Source: UKL13-2 sp036394575 (lineage in GTDB: Bacteria > Pseudomonadota > Gammaproteobacteria > Burkholderiales > Usitatibacteraceae). Taken from it: a DNA stretch of 9,437 nucleotides. Of this stretch, positions 1-6,371 are shown in pieces (position 1 is the first letter of the stretch; each line of letters begins with the position of its first letter). The notes beneath the pieces were generated by a model that saw only the letters and a list, made by a program, of their open reading frames with translations, did no database searches and was not told the DNA's origin. The stretch is taken from positions 1 to 9,437 of the forward strand of contig DASWEY010000071.1 in NCBI GenBank assembly GCA_036394575.1, in the 5' to 3' direction. A program made the position numbers and the translations under genes.

Positions 1-192
1 CACAAAGTCCGGGCGTTCCTGCGCGAAAAAGCGGGCCACGGCGGCCTCGTCGGTCAGTTCCAGTTCCGCATGCGTACGGGTAACGATGCGCTGATAGCCG
101 CCGGCCCGCAATGCCCGCTCGATGGCGGAGCCCACCAGGCCGCGATGGCCGGCGATGTAGATTTTTGATGCTGTGCTGAGGGCGTCGCTCAT
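1..192 (-). CDS. fcl: GDP-L-fucose synthase, N-terminal part (cut by window edge)
   Basis: Reading the minus strand from the ATG at 192 gives 64 residues with no stop before the window edge. Residues 11-24 read IYIAGHRGLVGSAI, a Rossmann NAD(P)-binding start with the GHRGLVG signature typical of GDP-L-fucose synthase (GDP-4-keto-6-deoxy-mannose epimerase/reductase). The following stretch (RTHAELELTDEAAVARFFAQERPD) aligns from memory with the conserved RT..ELdL.d..av..ff..e.pd region of Fcl/WcaG. The enzyme is a cytoplasmic short-chain dehydrogenase that uses NADPH to convert GDP-4-keto-6-deoxy-D-mannose to GDP-L-fucose for surface glycans. No clear Shine-Dalgarno precedes the ATG. The catalytic Ser-Tyr-Lys residues lie outside the window. 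A related sugar-nucleotide epimerase is possible, but the GHRG motif favours Fcl. Confidence 0.9.
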   Translation of the reverse strand, partial: MSDALSTASKIYIAGHRGLVGSAIERALRAGGYQRIVTRTHAELELTDEAAVARFFAQERPDFV

Positions 193-361
193 GGCAATAT
201 TTACGGCGAATCTTTAGTTGTAACAGCCTGCGAGAATACACGATTTGCCTTGCATGGCGTCACTGCTGAATTGCCCTGCGTTAATCTGTTCCGCTGCTGT
301 CGCCATCGGGCGACGGCGTAGGTAGGGGGAATGCGCATCCACTGGGTTAGACTTGCAAGCT

Positions 362-2407
362 ATGGAATCGACGCTTCAAGCCATTTGCGAAAATCCGCTG
401 CGCGACGATGTTGAGCACCTGATCGCCCTCGTCGCCGAGATTCGCCCTCGCGATCCCGGGGATACTGCGACTGCCAGCACTCATCTGCGCGCGCTGACCC
501 TGTTGCTGGAGAAGAGCCCGCTGTTTGCGGCAGGACTGCGCAAACAGCTGCTGCATATACTCGCCGGCAAAAAACACGTCCATCTCTATACCGATACCGG
601 CATTCTTTCCAATGAGGGCTATTTCTCGGCGCTGTTCCGCCGCATCAGCCAGTTCATCCTGCCCGAGGCGGTCAATCGCGATTATCTGAAAGACCTGTTC
701 GGCCTGGTATTCCATCACCGCCGAGACCATGTGTGGGTGAGCGGCGTGGCGGACCAGGTCTGGTTCGATCTGTTCAGCGCCCTCGACCTGGCGCAGGTCA
801 AGGATGCCGAGGGGCATGTTCGTGTTTATACCGAGCTGCTCGATGCGCTGCAGATTCTTTCCTACCGCGTCGCTGCCATCGGCCTCGAGCCTGAGTTGGT
901 GCGCAACTATCCCGACATCGAGGATTTCGGCTCGCCATTTCTCGCCCAGAACGAGGAAGTGCGTGATTTTTGCAAGGCGCGTCTCAACGTCATGAATGGC
1001 GTCAATGTTCCAGAAGGCAATACCGAGGCGGCGCGCCTCGACGATCGCCACATCACGGTGTTGCTGGACCAGTGCGCGCTGATCGTCGGCAATATTCGCA
1101 AGCAGGCCGCCAGGACCGGTGCCAGTATCAGCCTCACTTATCACCTCGAACGCGTCGCCGGCATGATGCGACGCATGTACACCCTGCTGGCGATGATTGC
1201 CGACGACGACGTAGTGGCGCAGCGCGATGCGCGGCTGGCCATGTTCCGCGAACTGGTGCGCGAGGAAAACCGGAAGCACAGCGTGCGTGCGCTGACCAGA
1301 CGCGTCACCGATTTGCTGGCGCTGCGTGTGACCGACAACGCCAGCCGCACCGGCGAACATTACGTCACCACCAGCCGCGCAGAATATTTTGCGATGCTGC
1401 GCTCGGCTCTTGGCGCGGGCTTTATCGTCGCCTTCATGGCGGCGATCAAGATCGTGCTCGGCAAACTCAGGCTGGCGCCGTTTGGCGAAGCGTTTTTCTA
1501 CAGCATGAATTATTCGCTGGGCTTCATCCTCGTCCATGTCTGCCACTTCACCATCGCCACCAAGCAGCCGGCGATGACCGCTTCCACCATCGCGGCCAGC
1601 GTCGATGAAGTCAGCGGCACGCGCGTGCGCGAGGCCGAGCTCGATCGCCTCGCCGACCTGATCGCCGCCACCTTTCGCACCCAGCTGATCGCGATCATCG
1701 GCAATGTGGCGCTGGCGCTGCCGATGTCTTTCGTGATCGCCTGGGCGATTTTTTACCTGCAGGGCGGTCATTTCATTACCCCCGACAAGGCCGTAAGTTT
1801 GCTGCACGATATCGATCCCTTCTCGAGCCTCGCATTGTTTTATGCGGCCATCGCCGGCGTATGCCTGTTCCTCGCCGGGCTGATTTCCGGTTATTACGAC
1901 AACATGGCCCTGTACGGCCGCCTCGGCGAACGACTCCGGCAGCTGCGCTGGCTGAATACCCTGCTGGGCGCGTCGCGTACCGCGCGCTTTGCGGACTATA
2001 TGGACAATAATTCGGGCGCTATCGCCGGTAATTTCTTCTTCGGTATCATGCTGGGCGGCATGGGTACCCTGGGCATGTTCTTCGGCCTGCCGCTGGATAT
2101 CCGCCACGTGACATTTTCCTCGGCCAACTTTTCCTATGCCCTGGTCGCGCTCGATTACCAGATGAGCTGGCAGACAGCCTTGATTTCGCTGAGCGGCGTG
2201 GCACTGATCGGCATGGTCAATCTGGCGGTCAGTTTCACGCTCGCCCTGTTCGTGGCGATGAAGGCGCGGCAAGTGCGCTTCGGCGAAAGCACCCGCCTGC
2301 TGGGGACCTTGTGGCGGCGGTTTCGCAAGCGCCCGCGCCAGTTCTTCCTGCCGCCGAGCAAGGCAGAGGAAGCTGTCGGCGAACAGGCCGGCCCGCCAGC
2401 GCACTAG
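362..2407 (+). CDS. SpecificRecomb (Gcr-like) family polytopic membrane protein
   Basis: A 681-residue protein from the ATG at 362; an in-frame TTG at 353 would add three residues, and neither start has a convincing ribosome site. It resembles the family annotated as 'site-specific recombinase' (SpecificRecomb, named after Neisseria Gcr). Residues 1 to about 340 are soluble, helix-rich and charged, and include the TGEHYVTTSRAEYF stretch near 330-343. The C-terminal half holds about six hydrophobic segments, near 347-367, 378-397, 440-465, 488-510, 552-576 and 602-631. A glycine-rich GNFFFGIMLGGMGTLG sits in the fifth. The tail is basic and Pro-rich. I see no tyrosine-recombinase R-H-R-Y set and no serine-recombinase core, so the recombinase label is inherited, and an inner-membrane protein of unknown activity is the safer description. 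It is divergent from fcl and stands alone on its strand before the DUF4337 gene. Family assignment is confident; function is not. Confidence 0.85.
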   Translation: MESTLQAICENPLRDDVEHLIALVAEIRPRDPGDTATASTHLRALTLLLEKSPLFAAGLRKQLLHILAGKKHVHLYTDTGILSNEGYFSALFRRISQFILPEAVNRDYLKDLFGLVFHHRRDHVWVSGVADQVWFDLFSALDLAQVKDAEGHVRVYTELLDALQILSYRVAAIGLEPELVRNYPDIEDFGSPFLAQNEEVRDFCKARLNVMNGVNVPEGNTEAARLDDRHITVLLDQCALIVGNIRKQAARTGASISLTYHLERVAGMMRRMYTLLAMIADDDVVAQRDARLAMFRELVREENRKHSVRALTRRVTDLLALRVTDNASRTGEHYVTTSRAEYFAMLRSALGAGFIVAFMAAIKIVLGKLRLAPFGEAFFYSMNYSLGFILVHVCHFTIATKQPAMTASTIAASVDEVSGTRVREAELDRLADLIAATFRTQLIAIIGNVALALPMSFVIAWAIFYLQGGHFITPDKAVSLLHDIDPFSSLALFYAAIAGVCLFLAGLISGYYDNMALYGRLGERLRQLRWLNTLLGASRTARFADYMDNNSGAIAGNFFFGIMLGGMGTLGMFFGLPLDIRHVTFSSANFSYALVALDYQMSWQTALISLSGVALIGMVNLAVSFTLALFVAMKARQVRFGESTRLLGTLWRRFRKRPRQFFLPPSKAEEAVGEQAGPPAH

Positions 2408-2480
2408 CCGCGCCGAAGGACTTTCCGGGGGGATTTCGACGCATGGAATTTACCCCCGCAGTCGGCATACAATGAGCCGC

Positions 2481-2503
2481 TTCCCGGCGCAGTGCGCCGG
2501 GGA
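2481..2503. other. Strong GC hairpin in the spacer before the DUF4337 gene
   Basis: A near-perfect inverted repeat: CCCGGCGCA at 2483-2491 pairs with TGCGCCGGG at 2493-2501, realistically a 7-bp stem with a CAGTG loop, plus weaker outer T-G and T-A pairs. On the plus strand it is followed by GAAAACC rather than a T-tract, and the minus side also lacks a T-run, so it is not a canonical intrinsic terminator. It lies between the SpecificRecomb stop and the DUF4337 start. It could be a 3' stabiliser of the upstream transcript or a structured leader of the downstream one. Confidence 0.5.
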
Positions 2504-2544
2504 AAACCTATAAGTCAAATAGTCACCGGCACCCAGGAGTCGAT

Positions 2545-3171
2545 ATGTCAGGTTCAGGATTTCATGTACACGGTCCGCATGATCATGCGGTGGAACATGC
2601 TGCAGAAGGCGGCCACGGCGATGATCACGGCGGCGGCCATGCCAGAGAAGGCGTCGGCCTCGCGCAAATGGTGGCCATGTTTACCGCCGTGCTCGCCACG
2701 CTCGGCGCCATCGTCAGTTATCTCGGTGGGCATACGCAGAACGAGGCGCTGCTGCTGAAGAATCAGGCGGTGCTGGAAAAAGCCACGGCATCCAATCAAT
2801 GGGCTTACTACCAAGCCAAGAGTACCAAGCAGAATCTTGCTGAACTCGCCGAAGGACTGGCGGCAACACCCGAGCTGAAGACTAAATATGCAGCGGAGGC
2901 GTCCCGCTATAAAGCGGAGAAGGATGACATCAAGAAAGATGCCGAGAAGCACGAAAAACTTTCCGAAAAAGCCAATGAAGAATCAGATCACGCCTTGAGT
3001 CCGCACAACAAGCTCGCCATGGCGATGACCTTTATTCAGATCGCGATCTCGCTGGCCTCGATTTGCGTATTGACGCGCCGCCGCTGGATGTTGGGCATGG
3101 CGGGCGGAGCGGCAGCCATCGGGATGGTCTACTGGGTGTTGGCATATACCGTCACCGGCATGCCGCATTAG
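2545..3171 (+). CDS. DUF4337-type membrane protein with His-rich N-terminus
   Basis: A 208-residue protein starting at an ATG with a good Shine-Dalgarno, AGGAG at 2535-2539, 5 nt upstream. The N-terminus carries eight histidines within residues 7-32, mixed with Asp/Glu and Gly. Membrane segment 1 is at about 39-60. A conserved-looking NQWAYYQAKSTKQ follows (84-96), then a charged Lys/Glu-rich helix likely to be a coiled coil (about 97-148). Two closing membrane segments lie at about 157-176 and 182-203. This layout (TM, NxWAxxQAK motif, charged coil, TM hairpin) fits DUF4337, a family of unknown function. The His-rich leader suggests metal binding, but that is inference. Its stop codon lies inside a degenerate REP-like sequence. 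It is convergent with the phosphomannomutase gene across the RAYT insertion. Confidence 0.85.
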   Translation: MSGSGFHVHGPHDHAVEHAAEGGHGDDHGGGHAREGVGLAQMVAMFTAVLATLGAIVSYLGGHTQNEALLLKNQAVLEKATASNQWAYYQAKSTKQNLAELAEGLAATPELKTKYAAEASRYKAEKDDIKKDAEKHEKLSEKANEESDHALSPHNKLAMAMTFIQIAISLASICVLTRRRWMLGMAGGAAAIGMVYWVLAYTVTGMPH

Positions 3172-3184
3172 GCTGCGCTACGCC
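3167..3184 (-). repeat. Degenerate REP-like remnant overlapping the DUF4337 stop
   Basis: The sequence around 3167-3184 shares TTA and GCTGCGCTA with the right-hand REP (GCTGCGCTA also at 3811-3819), in the same relative orientation, then diverges. It contains the TAG stop of the DUF4337 gene (3169-3171). With the intact REP at 3196-3225 in the opposite orientation, it may be the decayed half of a BIME-like pair. The match is short and could be chance. Confidence 0.35.
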
Positions 3185-3195
3185 AGTAGATGGAA

Positions 3196-3225
3196 GTAGG
3201 TCGGGTTAGCGCAGCGTAACCCGAC
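3196..3225 (+). repeat. REP element, left copy (GTAG + palindrome)
   Basis: The tetranucleotide GTAG (3196-3199) is followed by a 26-bp imperfect palindrome at 3200-3225. The stem is GTCGGGTTA paired with TAACCCGAC, 9 bp, around the centre GCGCAGCG. The 30 bases are the exact reverse complement of 3801-3830. A 5' GTAG followed by a hairpin is the known form of REPs recognised by RAYT proteins. It ends 9 nt before the transposase ATG. Confidence 0.9.
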
Positions 3226-3234
3226 AAACACGCC

Positions 3235-3852
3235 ATGAGATACCGTCGCGCTTTCACTCCCGGCGGCTCGTTTTTCTTCACCGTCGTAACTGAAAAGCGA
3301 CGAGCAATATTTTCGTCGCCGGAGCCAGTGGCGTTATTGCGCAATGCGTTTCGCACGGTTCGTTCGAAGCGACCATTTGAGCTGGATGCGATGGTGGTGT
3401 TGCCCGATCACTTGCACTGCGTCTGGACGTTGCCGCCGGGAGATGCCGATTTCGCAACCCGCTGGCGTTTGATCAAAACGTGGTTTACCAAACATTGCGA
3501 TCCGGCATTGCGCCTGGAACCGAAACTCGACCTCTTGGCAAATCGTGAACGTGCCATATGGCAGCATCGGTATTGGGAGCACCTGCTGCGCGATGAAGCC
3601 GATTTTTCCCGGCACGTTGATTACATTCATTTCAATCCGGTCAAACATGGCCTGGTTTCATCCGCGGTGGAATGGCCCTACTCAAGTTTTCGTCGATACG
3701 TGGAGATGGGCGTTTATCCGGCAGATTGGGGGAGCGTGGCGATGGACTTTGATGGAGTGGGCGCGAATGATGTCATTGGATGCGCATCTGCAGGGGGCGC
3801 GTCGGGTTACGCTGCGCTAACCCGACCTACATGCCCAGAAAATTTGGCGTAG
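3235..3852 (+). CDS. rayT: REP-associated tyrosine transposase (RAYT, Y1 HUH)
   Basis: A 205-residue protein of the TnpA_REP branch of IS200/IS605-like Y1 transposases. The HUH metal-binding motif is H59-L60-H61, within LPDHLHCVW. The catalytic tyrosine is most likely Y130, in VDYIHFNPVKHGLV (128-141), with the family's YIHxNPVKHGL block intact. WPYSSF (147-152) also fits the family. The enzyme is known to nick and join single-stranded REP DNA. All core motifs are present, so it may be active. The N-terminal RAFTPGGSFFFTVVT matches the usual RAYT opening. No Shine-Dalgarno is seen, and the left REP hairpin ends 9 nt before the ATG. The C-terminal tail is odd: residues from about 189 (SGYAALTRPT) are encoded by the right REP, so the native protein may once have ended earlier. 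Confidence 0.95.
   Translation: MRYRRAFTPGGSFFFTVVTEKRRAIFSSPEPVALLRNAFRTVRSKRPFELDAMVVLPDHLHCVWTLPPGDADFATRWRLIKTWFTKHCDPALRLEPKLDLLANRERAIWQHRYWEHLLRDEADFSRHVDYIHFNPVKHGLVSSAVEWPYSSFRRYVEMGVYPADWGSVAMDFDGVGANDVIGCASAGGASGYAALTRPTCPENLA
3801..3830 (-). repeat. REP element, right copy (inverted)
   Basis: The exact reverse complement of 3196-3225. The palindrome occupies 3801-3826 and CTAC (GTAG on the minus strand) lies at 3827-3830. It overlaps the 3' end of the transposase reading frame. It also lies downstream of the convergent phosphomannomutase gene, where its 9-bp-stem hairpin could protect that mRNA's 3' end. Confidence 0.9.
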
Positions 3853-3859
3853 ATCGCCA
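3838..3859 (-). terminator. Weak terminator-like hairpin after the phosphomannomutase gene
   Basis: On the minus strand TGGCG and CGCCA form a 5-bp stem with an ATCTA loop (3845-3859), followed by AAATTTTC. The stem is short and the T-run is only four bases, so this is a weak candidate. A second possible pairing, TTGGCGCG at 3861-3868 with CGCGCCAA at 3897-3904, has a 28-nt loop and no T-run. Confidence 0.3.
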
Positions 3860-3921
3860 TTTGGCGCGCCTTATAGGCTAAAAATGTCCGGAAAGCCGCG
3901 CCAATGCTGGAGTTTGTCCTT

Positions 3922-5304
3922 TCAGTACGGCAGCGTCGCCCCCGGCTTGGCGACCAGCAACTCGCGGCGGAAATCGGCTTTGATGCGTTCCAGCGCGGCT
4001 TCATTCTCCGCTTCGAAGCGCAGCACGATCACCGGCGTGGTGTTCGACGCACGCGCCAGGCCGAAGCCGTCGGCATATTCCACGCGCAGGCCGTCGATGG
4101 TGATGATTTCTTTTGCATTCGTGAACTTCGCGGTTTTTTCCATCGCCGCGATCAGGCGGTGCGGTTCGCCTTCCGCCAGTTTCCAGTTCAGTTCCGGCGT
4201 GGAGACGGCATCTGGCAGCGCCTTCAGCGGCGTGCTGGCGTCGGCGTACTGGCTGACGATTTCCAGCAGGCGCGCGCCGCAGTAGAGCGCATCGTCGAAG
4301 CCGTACCAGCGTTCCTTGAAGAAAATATGGCCGCTCATTTCGCCGGCCAGCGGTGCGCCGCTCTGTTTCATCTTCAGCTTGATCAGCGAATGGCCGGTTT
4401 TCCACAGCGTCGGTTTGCCGCCGTGATCGCGGATCCATTTGAACAGATTGCGCGATGACTTCACATCGAAAATGATTTCGCCGCCGGGTACGCGCGACAG
4501 CACATCGGCGGCGAACAGCATCAGCTGGCGATCGGGAAAAATGATCTCGCCGTCCTTGGTGACCACGCCGAGGCGATCCCCGTCGCCGTCGAAGGCGATG
4601 CCGAGTTCGGCATCGGTTTCCTTCAGCGCGCGAATCACGTCCTGCAGATTTTTCGGCTGCGAAGGGTCGGGGTGATGGTTCGGAAAATCGCCGTCGACTT
4701 CGCAGAACAATTCCACCAACTCGCAACCGAGCGCCTTGAACAGGGGTGCGGCGATCACCGCCGGCGAGCCGTTGCCGCAGTCCATGACGATTTTCATTTT
4801 GCGTTTCAGTTTCACGTCGCCGACGATGCGCGCCACATAGGCGTCGGCAATATTGCGCTGTTCATAGCTGCCGGGTTTCGGCGCCAGTGAGAAATCGTCG
4901 GCCTCGATGCGCCGCAGCAGGGCCTGGATGGAATCGAGCGCCAGGGTCTCGCCCTGCAGCACCATCTTGATGCCGTTGTACTCGGGCGGGTTGTGCGAGC
5001 CGGTGATCATGATGCCGGAGCCGACGCCATAGTGATGCGCCGCGAAGTACACCATCGGCGTGGCGACCACGCCGATGTCGATCACATTCATGCCGCTGGC
5101 TTGCAGGCCGCGCGCCAGTGCGGCGGACAGGGAAGGCCCGGAATGACGCCCGTCGCGGCCGATGGCGACGCTGCTGCCGCCACGCAATTTGGCTTCGGTG
5201 CCGAGCGCTTTGCCGATCAGCTCGGCGCCTTCCGGGGTCAGCGATGTGCCGACGATGCCGCGAATGTCGTAGGCCTTGAAAATTTCGTTTGCGATGGTGG
5301 TCAT
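3922..5304 (-). CDS. algC: Phosphomannomutase / phosphoglucomutase
   Basis: A 460-residue, full-length member of the alpha-D-phosphohexomutase superfamily. It interconverts hexose-6-phosphate and hexose-1-phosphate (mannose and probably glucose) in the cytoplasm, feeding GDP-mannose and UDP-glucose for polysaccharides. All four active-site elements are visible: the phosphoserine loop TGSHNPPEYNG with S103; the Mg-binding DGDGDR (D239, D241, D243); the sugar-specificity loop GEMSGH (321-326); and the phosphate-binding RASNTTP (418-424). The opening IFKAYDIRGIVG is typical of the AlgC-like bifunctional group. No Shine-Dalgarno precedes the ATG; an A8 tract lies one base upstream instead. It follows the YheT gene by 60 nt on the same strand. 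Its product is the upstream precursor of the pathway ending at the fcl enzyme. The split between mannose and glucose preference cannot be read from sequence alone. Confidence 0.95.
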   Translation of the reverse strand: MTTIANEIFKAYDIRGIVGTSLTPEGAELIGKALGTEAKLRGGSSVAIGRDGRHSGPSLSAALARGLQASGMNVIDIGVVATPMVYFAAHHYGVGSGIMITGSHNPPEYNGIKMVLQGETLALDSIQALLRRIEADDFSLAPKPGSYEQRNIADAYVARIVGDVKLKRKMKIVMDCGNGSPAVIAAPLFKALGCELVELFCEVDGDFPNHHPDPSQPKNLQDVIRALKETDAELGIAFDGDGDRLGVVTKDGEIIFPDRQLMLFAADVLSRVPGGEIIFDVKSSRNLFKWIRDHGGKPTLWKTGHSLIKLKMKQSGAPLAGEMSGHIFFKERWYGFDDALYCGARLLEIVSQYADASTPLKALPDAVSTPELNWKLAEGEPHRLIAAMEKTAKFTNAKEIITIDGLRVEYADGFGLARASNTTPVIVLRFEAENEAALERIKADFRRELLVAKPGATLPY

Positions 5305-5364
5305 GTTTTTTTTGCGAGAGGTCGTTGAAGAGGTCAGGCAGGGCGCCCGGATACGGTAAGGATA

Positions 5365-6369
5365 CTAGTTGCCGTGTTCAAAAAAACGCAACACCCGTTC
5401 CGGCATCCAGTTTGGATCGCCCGGAAAAGGCGATGACAAAAAGCCGACATGTCCGCCATGCGCCGGAAAATCGAGCGTCACGAACTTGCTGACTTCATTC
5501 GCCGTCGGCAGTGCCGCGGCCGGCAGGAAGGGATCATTGGCGGCGTTCAGCACCAGGGTGGGCACCGCAATATTGGCAAGGCCCGGTTTGGCGGCGGCGC
5601 GCGTCCAGTAATCGTCCGCGTCCTTGAACCCATGCAGGGGTGCGGTCAGCAGATCGTCGAACGCGTGCAAAGTGCGCGCGGCGTGCATCGCCGCGGCGTC
5701 GAACAGGCCGGGATGGCGTTCGAGTTTGGCGAATGCGGTCCGTTTCATTGTCTTCAAGAACGACTTTGCATACAGCTTGCTGAGGCCCATTTCCAGCGCC
5801 TGTCCCGAAGCCATCAGGTCCAACGGGGCGGAAATGCCGGCCGCCGCCGTGACGACCGCGCCGGCGGCGCTGCCCTGTTCGCCCAGCCATTTGAGGGTGG
5901 CATTGCCGCCGAGCGAAATCGCGGCCACGTACAGCGGCTGATCCGGCGCCTCCGCCTTTGCGCGGCGCAGAATCCAGTCGATCTCGGCGGCATCGCCGGA
6001 ATGGTAGGCGCGCGGCAGGCGATTCAATTCACCGCTGCAGCCGCGAAAATGCGGCACCATGCCGCGCCAGCCGCGGCGCTCGGCCTCGCGCATCAGGTTG
6101 ACGGCGTAGATGCTCTCCGACGAGCCCTCCAGGCCATGGAACACCACCAGCATCGGTTTGTCGGCCGCGCCAGCCAGCCGGTCCACATCGATGAAGTCGC
6201 CATCCGGCCTGCCCTGCGGCGTGGTGTCCCAGCGTTCGCGCGTATAGCGCATCCTGTAGCGCTTCAATGCCAGCACCGGGTAGATCGTTTGCAGGTGGCC
6301 GCCCGGCAGCCACCAGGGGGCGCGGTAATGCCTTGCTGTCGTTGCCGGGTCGACGGGGATGGCGGCCAT
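5365..6369 (-). CDS. yheT: YheT-type alpha/beta hydrolase
   Basis: A 334-residue protein from the ATG at 6369. The frame stays open further upstream, but that extension would overlap gspN by more than 100 bases and has an Arg-rich, unconserved composition, so the start 2 nt after the gspN stop (TAG-AC-ATG) is preferred. It belongs to the YheT/COG0429 alpha/beta-hydrolase group. The N-terminal APWWLPGGHLQTIYP (17-31) is a family hallmark. The oxyanion region is HGLEGSSES (78-86), the nucleophile is S152 in AAISLGGN, the acid is probably D279 in NAANDPF, and the base is H307 in HGGHVGF. The family are predicted serine esterases of unknown physiological substrate. The position suggests translational coupling to the type II secretion genes, but no YheT role in secretion is known to me. 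Confidence 0.93.
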   Translation of the reverse strand: MAAIPVDPATTARHYRAPWWLPGGHLQTIYPVLALKRYRMRYTRERWDTTPQGRPDGDFIDVDRLAGAADKPMLVVFHGLEGSSESIYAVNLMREAERRGWRGMVPHFRGCSGELNRLPRAYHSGDAAEIDWILRRAKAEAPDQPLYVAAISLGGNATLKWLGEQGSAAGAVVTAAAGISAPLDLMASGQALEMGLSKLYAKSFLKTMKRTAFAKLERHPGLFDAAAMHAARTLHAFDDLLTAPLHGFKDADDYWTRAAAKPGLANIAVPTLVLNAANDPFLPAAALPTANEVSKFVTLDFPAHGGHVGFLSSPFPGDPNWMPERVLRFFEHGN

Positions 6370-6371
6370 GT

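Larger units (their letters stand above)
3196..3830 (+). mobile_element. RAYT-REP unit: REP transposase bounded by inverted REPs
   Basis: A 635-bp unit with two exactly inverted 30-bp REPs enclosing one Y1-type transposase gene. This is the classic arrangement for REP-associated tyrosine transposases, which derive from the IS200/IS605 group and act on single-stranded REP hairpins with a GTAG tetranucleotide. It sits between two convergently transcribed genes, a usual neutral site for REPs. No target-site duplication is expected for Y1 single-strand transposition and none is visible. RAYT genes are usually single-copy and domesticated, so present mobility is uncertain. Confidence 0.85.

Noticed and set aside
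233..238. TATTCT on the minus strand as a -10 box for fcl
   Set aside because: No credible -35 lies at 16-18 bases; only weak GTGACG at about 19. Not strong enough to list as a promoter.
347..2404. A 685-codon open frame on the minus strand, covering the whole SpecificRecomb gene
   Set aside because: It is codon-for-codon antisense to a gene with recognisable family motifs and membrane segments. Its translation is His/Gln/Arg-rich with no recognisable domain, the usual product of GC3 bias in antisense frames.
2468..2473. TACAAT as a -10 box for the DUF4337 gene
   Set aside because: A five-of-six match, but no -35-like hexamer lies at the proper distance upstream.
2492..2758. Short plus-strand open frame overlapping the DUF4337 start
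   Set aside because: The overlapping frame at 2545 has a good AGGAG site and a recognisable family pattern; this one has neither.
3196..3830. CRISPR-like or integron attC-like interpretation of the repeated palindromes
   Set aside because: Only two full copies, inverted rather than direct, flanking a Y1 transposase with HUH and Tyr motifs. This is a REP/RAYT arrangement, and there are no spacers or integrase.
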